Assembly: GCA_945931735.1 (NCBI GenBank)
Contig: CAMEPN010000047.1
Coordinates: 1 to 8,820 of the forward strand
Source: an uncultured Clostridia bacterium
GTDB taxonomy: Bacteria > Bacillota > Clostridia > Oscillospirales > Ruminococcaceae
DNA length: 8,820 nucleotides
Reading direction: 5' to 3'
Numbering within the stretch: position 1 is the first letter of the stretch; every line of letters begins with the position of its first letter. Of this stretch, positions 4,961 to 8,820 are shown piece after piece. The translations under genes and the position numbers were made by a program. A model generated the notes under the pieces. It was not told where the DNA came from. It was given only the letters and a program-made list of their open reading frames with translations, and did not search any database.

Positions 4961-7900
4961 TTATTCAACTCTGATCCCGCCGCCGCTGTTGCCAGACGTT
5001 TCCGATGTGTCGGGGTCACTGCCTGTTTCCGAAGTCGGCTCGGACGTGTCCTCGGACGAGATCTCCGCTGTTTCGGACGTATCCTCCGTTTCGGGGATAT
5101 CGGTCTGCGAGGTTTCCGAGGGGGTATCGGAGGTGTTGTCGGTCGAGGTATCGGTCGGGGGAGTTATCTCCGCGGAGTCGCTGCCGCTTCCGCTGTAAGT
5201 CAGCCCGCTGCGCGCGAAGTAGGCGTAAACGCCGTTTGCGATAGCGTTCGCCATGCCCTTTTGATAGGTGCTGTTAGCCATTACCATGCATTCGCGCTCG
5301 TTAGAGATAAAGCCCATTTCCACAAGAACTGACGGGAAATCCTGCTGGAGCGTTACCCAGTAGTAGCTGTATTTCGCGCCGCGGCTGCTGCTTGTTCCGT
5401 CGGCGTATACGGTGTTGTCGTAGTAGCTCGAAAGGCTGCTGTTTATCGCGCTCGCGAGCGGCTGCGAGAAAGGCGTGAAGTAATATACCTCAACGCCGTG
5501 CGCGGTGGTGCTCGCCGCGCTGTTGCAGTGGAGCGAGATATACATATCCGCGCCGTAGCTCCGCGCAAGCGTCGGGCGGGTAGCTGTCAGGATAAATTCG
5601 CTCTCCGTTTTAAGGCGGACTACCGTTGCGCCCATTTCGGTAAGCCTGCTTTCAAGCTCCTTTGCTACCGCGAGATTGACCGACTGCTCGGTAACATTGC
5701 CGATAGCGCCGGGGTCGAGCTTGTCAGCCGTCTTTCCGTAGCCGTGACCCGGGTCGATAACGATGACCTTGCCCGAAAGAGATGCCGTGGGGATATTGAA
5801 CGTAAGCATAAGGTCGCCGTTTTCGTCGTAATACGCGCCGCAGCCGCTGTAAATTCCCGCCTGCCGCAGCGTGAGCGCAAGGCGGAATTTCGGCACGCCG
5901 TTCTCATCGACGGTCTCCCATTTGCCCGCGCTGAACAGCGAGCAGTATTCAAAGCTGGGCAGACCCGTAACGCTTGTCACGTTGTCGAACGTGATATACA
6001 CTGTCCCCGCGTTAAAATCAGCCACGCCGTAAGGCCCGTCGTTAGCCTCGAAGAACGAAACGGGCGTTGTTACGTTGAAGCTTGTCTTATAATCGAGGTG
6101 GAGCTTTATGAAGCTCTTTCCGCCGCTGTTGCCTATTGATTTAACGGAAAGCGCGTTGTAGCCAAGCCCCGTGTCGCTGAAGGTGGTCACGTCCTCGGCG
6201 GAGAATCGCTTGCCCGAGGTAGTGGTGATGTACCCGCCCGAGGAGGAGCGGTAGTAATCCAGCGTTCCCGCGGGGAGCTGCGAGAAGAGCGGGGAGGGGA
6301 TAGCGCCCGTTGTCTTTCCGTCGTAGACGTTGGTGTAGTTGTTCAGCACCTTGACGTAGGTTACTGCTTCGTCTGAGGAAACGATCGGCGCGATCGTGCC
6401 GACTACCTCGCCCGAGCCTGTCGCGGACTGGTCGTCGCTGATGTCGACAATTATCTCCTTCGGCGGCTCAGGCTCCGCTTCTATGGTCACGCTGCCGCCC
6501 GTCATATATTCCTCCGAGCCGCTGTATGACGCATAGAACGAGATGTTCCCGAGGTTCTGCTCCTGCCCGACAAGCCCCTCGCCGACGGTGTAATACCCGA
6601 CGAATTTCGCGTAGGAGCTGTTCGCGTCAAGTTCCTCGCCGCTGCCCTCGCGCTCCTTTAGCTTTACTGTCTTTCCGCCGATCGTCGCGGTCACCTTTGC
6701 GCCGCTGTATGCAACGGCGACGAGCGAAATTTTCGTCCCGCCCTCGACGCGGATATCCTTGTCCGATTCGATGGATTTGAGGACATCAACGCGGCGCTCG
6801 ATGGAGTATTTGTACTGCCTTCCCTTGTGCTCGATGGTGAAGCTGTTGTGGCCTACCTTGAGGTCTTTTACGAAGTAGAAGTTGCCCGCTTCGTTTAGTG
6901 TTATCTTGCTGCCGTCGAAATAAACGTCGAAATTCTCGTCGAACGTACCCATGAATTTCACGGTGCTGTCGTAGGTGATAAAGCTGAGCGACGACGGCGA
7001 TATCATCGTCAGATCTTCAAATATCGTGTCGGTGTTTATCTGCTCGTCGAAGAATTTTTTGAGCGTATCGGTCGTCCCGAGGGGATTTTCGCGCAGCGAG
7101 GACAGCGAGGAAAACGCGCTTCCGCCGACTGCGGGATAGTCCTCCAGAACGGATAGCTGGCGCAGGAGCTGATCCTCATACCAGCCGGTGTATTTGCCTA
7201 TTTTTTCGTTAATGTGCATTATGTAGGTCTTTGCGCCCGCGCTTTCGGTCAGCCCGCACCACCATTTCGCGACCTCCTCGAAATTGAGCGCGCCGTCGCT
7301 TGTCGAGCCGTACGCCTTGACTATAACAAAATCGGCGTAGCCCTTTTCGGCATATTTTTTTGTATCGCAGAACCCGTCGGTCAGCGCCTCGACGCTGTCG
7401 GCAGTTATCGAGCCGTCCTCGCGGGTGGTGTAGTTCGCCCACATATCGCTTATCAGCAACCCGACTGCGGTCGTGGCGGTCGTCCTGCGGACAGCCTCGG
7501 CGGCTGTTCTTATCATATATTCGTTCGTTTCGTAGAGCCAGTTCGTATACCCTATCCCCGAGCCGCTGCGGAGATATTCCGCGTACATTTCGGGCGTGTC
7601 AGCTGTGTAATAATTCGTGAGGATAATGCCCTCGCAGGCGTACTTCATCGCGAACCTGTGTATCGCGGCAGCGAACCCTTCCTTAAGCCCGCCGCCCTCG
7701 TCGGCAATGTCCGAAACCAATGCGCCTATGTCAAGCGCCGCGTAGGCATACAGACCCGCGTTGTGCGCCGCGTCTATCGCCGAGCCGAGCGCGCCGCCGT
7801 CCGCCGTGTTAATTTCAAGGCTGAAGCAGGGCGTTTCGTCCTCGTATGTATCAATAATTACGGCGTTCATTCCGTAGCCTGTTATTTCCTCGCACAGGGC

Positions 7901-8155
7901 GGAAAAGTCGGCGCTTCCGTCCGCGGCGAAGTCCTCTCCCGCGGTCAGCTGAACGGCGCGCATTCCGTTTTGGAGCGTGATATTTCTTCCGACGGAAGCG
8001 TGAGCGTCCTGCGTTATTTCCCCGGAAATATCCGTGACAACGCCGTCCGTAACGTCCGCCGTGAAATCCTCCTCGGAGGGCTGTGCGAATGCGCCCGCCG
8101 ACAGGATAGCCGCCGACAATGCGAGCGCGGTCATTCTTTGTAATAGCTTTTTCAT
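4961..8155 (-). CDS. Secreted N-acetylmuramoyl-L-alanine amidase with N-terminal GHL10-like barrel
   Basis: A 1064-residue exported cell-wall hydrolase. Residues 1-24 are a Sec signal peptide (KK, hydrophobic core, cleavage likely after AFA). Residues about 60-365 resemble a diverged GHL10 TIM barrel (MRAVQLT at 65, AAHNAGLYAYAALD at 129-142, CEGIILTNYY at 174-183, ADFVIVKAYG at 274-283). Residues 385-565 look Ig-like (repeated FDGSKITL and IGGKTVKL turns). About 590-790 is beta-rich and not recognised. Residues 795-982 are a complete Amidase_3 domain with zinc ligands H804 (DPGHG), E823 (TEQSVNL) and H876 (SLHCNS) and catalytic E946 (LVEMGFISN). It should cleave the bond between MurNAc and L-Ala. 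The last 78 residues are Ser/Thr/Asp/Glu-rich and disordered, with no LPxTG or membrane anchor. It begins 12 bases after the GHL10 gene, with GGGGA ahead of the ATG, and ends at a strong terminator. Confidence 0.92.
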   Translation of the reverse strand: MKKLLQRMTALALSAAILSAGAFAQPSEEDFTADVTDGVVTDISGEITQDAHASVGRNITLQNGMRAVQLTAGEDFAADGSADFSALCEEITGYGMNAVIIDTYEDETPCFSLEINTADGGALGSAIDAAHNAGLYAYAALDIGALVSDIADEGGGLKEGFAAAIHRFAMKYACEGIILTNYYTADTPEMYAEYLRSGSGIGYTNWLYETNEYMIRTAAEAVRRTTATTAVGLLISDMWANYTTREDGSITADSVEALTDGFCDTKKYAEKGYADFVIVKAYGSTSDGALNFEEVAKWWCGLTESAGAKTYIMHINEKIGKYTGWYEDQLLRQLSVLEDYPAVGGSAFSSLSSLRENPLGTTDTLKKFFDEQINTDTIFEDLTMISPSSLSFITYDSTVKFMGTFDENFDVYFDGSKITLNEAGNFYFVKDLKVGHNSFTIEHKGRQYKYSIERRVDVLKSIESDKDIRVEGGTKISLVAVAYSGAKVTATIGGKTVKLKEREGSGEELDANSSYAKFVGYYTVGEGLVGQEQNLGNISFYASYSGSEEYMTGGSVTIEAEPEPPKEIIVDISDDQSATGSGEVVGTIAPIVSSDEAVTYVKVLNNYTNVYDGKTTGAIPSPLFSQLPAGTLDYYRSSSGGYITTTSGKRFSAEDVTTFSDTGLGYNALSVKSIGNSGGKSFIKLHLDYKTSFNVTTPVSFFEANDGPYGVADFNAGTVYITFDNVTSVTGLPSFEYCSLFSAGKWETVDENGVPKFRLALTLRQAGIYSGCGAYYDENGDLMLTFNIPTASLSGKVIVIDPGHGYGKTADKLDPGAIGNVTEQSVNLAVAKELESRLTEMGATVVRLKTESEFILTATRPTLARSYGADMYISLHCNSAASTTAHGVEVYYFTPFSQPLASAINSSLSSYYDNTVYADGTSSSRGAKYSYYWVTLQQDFPSVLVEMGFISNERECMVMANSTYQKGMANAIANGVYAYFARSGLTYSGSGSDSAEITPPTDTSTDNTSDTPSETSQTDIPETEDTSETAEISSEDTSEPTSETGSDPDTSETSGNSGGGIRVE

Positions 8156-8167
8156 TTTATTTCCCCG

Positions 8168-8820
8168 TTAATCATTCATTGCCGCTTTTAATGCGGCTAT
8201 CTCGCTGTCTACCTGTGATTTTACCGAGCTTTCGGGCGCGAAGATGCTGCGGTAGCTGTAAAGGCATATCCCCCCGTAAGACCTCTGCCCGAGCGCCTCG
8301 GTGTACTGTCTTGAAAGAATGTTCTTATCTGTTATCCATTCCGTTTTACCCGCGCCTGCCCATGTGTCCTCAAGCCCTATCTTGGAAACCGAAAGACCTA
8401 TGATGAGCGGTATCCCCCCGCTCTGCGCGAGCGCGTCCCATTCTGCCGCGCATCTGCCGTATGGCTGCGCGGAGTTGTTGAAGCCGTAGTATATCTGCGG
8501 CATGATGTAGTCGGTGAAGCCGCTCTGCGAGCACCATTTCTTCACGTCCGCGTACATCTGGTTATAGTTGTTTTCAATGCTGCCCTGACAGCTCACTCCG
8601 AAAAGCGCGCTCGGGTTCGCCGCCTTGACCGCGCCGTGCAGCCCGCTGACCAGCCTGTCGCAGTTGGCTAAGCGGAACGAGGATATCGTAGAGTATCCGC
8701 TCGCGGCGTAAGCGCTGCTGTCAAACGAAGCGTCGGTCGTCGGGTAGAAATAGTCGTCGATATGCACGCCGTCGACGTCGTAATTTGCGGCAATTTCCGC
8801 CGCTCCTGCCGCGATATATT
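8168..8820 (-). CDS. GHL10-family glycoside hydrolase (C-terminal part, runs off right edge)
   Basis: The visible 216 residues are the second half of a GHL10 (glycosyl-hydrolase-like 10; YngK and DigH/YddW type) barrel. The family signature YDVDGVHIDDYFYP is encoded at about 8741-8782, with the adjacent acidic residues (DD) intact. It is followed by FGVSCQGSIENNYNQMY, then TDYIMPQIYYGF, matching the DYIxPQxYW strand, and a C-terminal strand GGICLYSYRSIF. The coding frame is open to the window edge, so the start, any signal peptide and the first barrel strands lie outside; a GTG at 8767 is inside the signature and is not the start. Characterised relatives cut denuded peptidoglycan glycan strands, which fits the amidase gene 12 bases downstream. 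Substrate is inferred from family and neighbour only; polysaccharide substrates remain possible. Confidence 0.85.
   Translation of the reverse strand, partial: YIAAGAAEIAANYDVDGVHIDDYFYPTTDASFDSSAYAASGYSTISSFRLANCDRLVSGLHGAVKAANPSALFGVSCQGSIENNYNQMYADVKKWCSQSGFTDYIMPQIYYGFNNSAQPYGRCAAEWDALAQSGGIPLIIGLSVSKIGLEDTWAGAGKTEWITDKNILSRQYTEALGQRSYGGICLYSYRSIFAPESSVKSQVDSEIAALKAAMND

Noticed and set aside
4989..5198. Plus-strand repetitive reading frame rich in Val-Ser-Asp
   Set aside because: It is the complement of the Ser/Thr/Glu-rich amidase tail; the apparent protein repeat follows from the coding repeats on the minus strand.
8168..8767. GTG at 8767 as the true start of the right-edge gene
   Set aside because: It falls within the GHL10 signature DGVHIDDYF, and the frame is open upstream to the window edge with family-like sequence.

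Overview
The window is a stretch of a fairly GC-rich, low-AT-intergenic genome, probably a Clostridia bacterium close to the Oscillospirales/Ruminococcaceae. This is inferred from the gene families (AddB, a Clostridia-type HisRS variant, a large secreted amidase with an acidic Ser/Thr tail), the strong GGAGG-type ribosome binding sites and the consensus sigma-A promoter. Every supported gene lies on the minus strand, so transcription runs from the right end of the window to the left. The long plus-strand reading frames are shadows of these genes.

Right part (8820 down to 4919): a cell-wall pair. The C-terminal part of a GHL10-family glycosidase (8168-8820, entering from beyond the edge) is followed after 12 bases by a 1064-residue secreted protein (4961-8155). 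That protein joins a degenerate GHL10-like barrel, Ig-like and unassigned beta-rich regions, and a complete zinc N-acetylmuramoyl-L-alanine amidase domain, ending in a disordered acidic tail. A strong rho-independent terminator (4919-4955) closes this unit. Amidases strip stem peptides from peptidoglycan and GHL10 enzymes such as E. coli DigH cut the resulting denuded glycan, so the two products plausibly act on successive steps.

Middle (4906 down to 4700): a compact regulatory region. A consensus extended -10 sigma-A promoter drives a leader of about 170 nt. It encodes a 12-residue peptide with three consecutive His codons, followed by mutually exclusive RNA pairings and an intrinsic terminator. 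This looks like a classical histidine-codon transcription attenuator placed ahead of histidyl-tRNA synthetase, in a group where T-box control is the usual arrangement.

Left part (4699 down to 1): an apparent operon hisS - kdgK-like sugar kinase - HAD phosphatase fusion - addB, with gaps of 22 and 31 bases and a final 4-base overlap. hisS is split into two frames by what looks like a single-base deletion. The third gene is an unusual fusion of a Cof-type HAD phosphatase to a nuclease-like (PD-(D/E)XK-like) plus winged-helix module. Its stop codon overlaps the GTG start of addB, whose 3' part runs off the left edge. No RNA genes, CRISPR arrays or mobile elements were seen, and no stretch over 300 bases lacks a gene.
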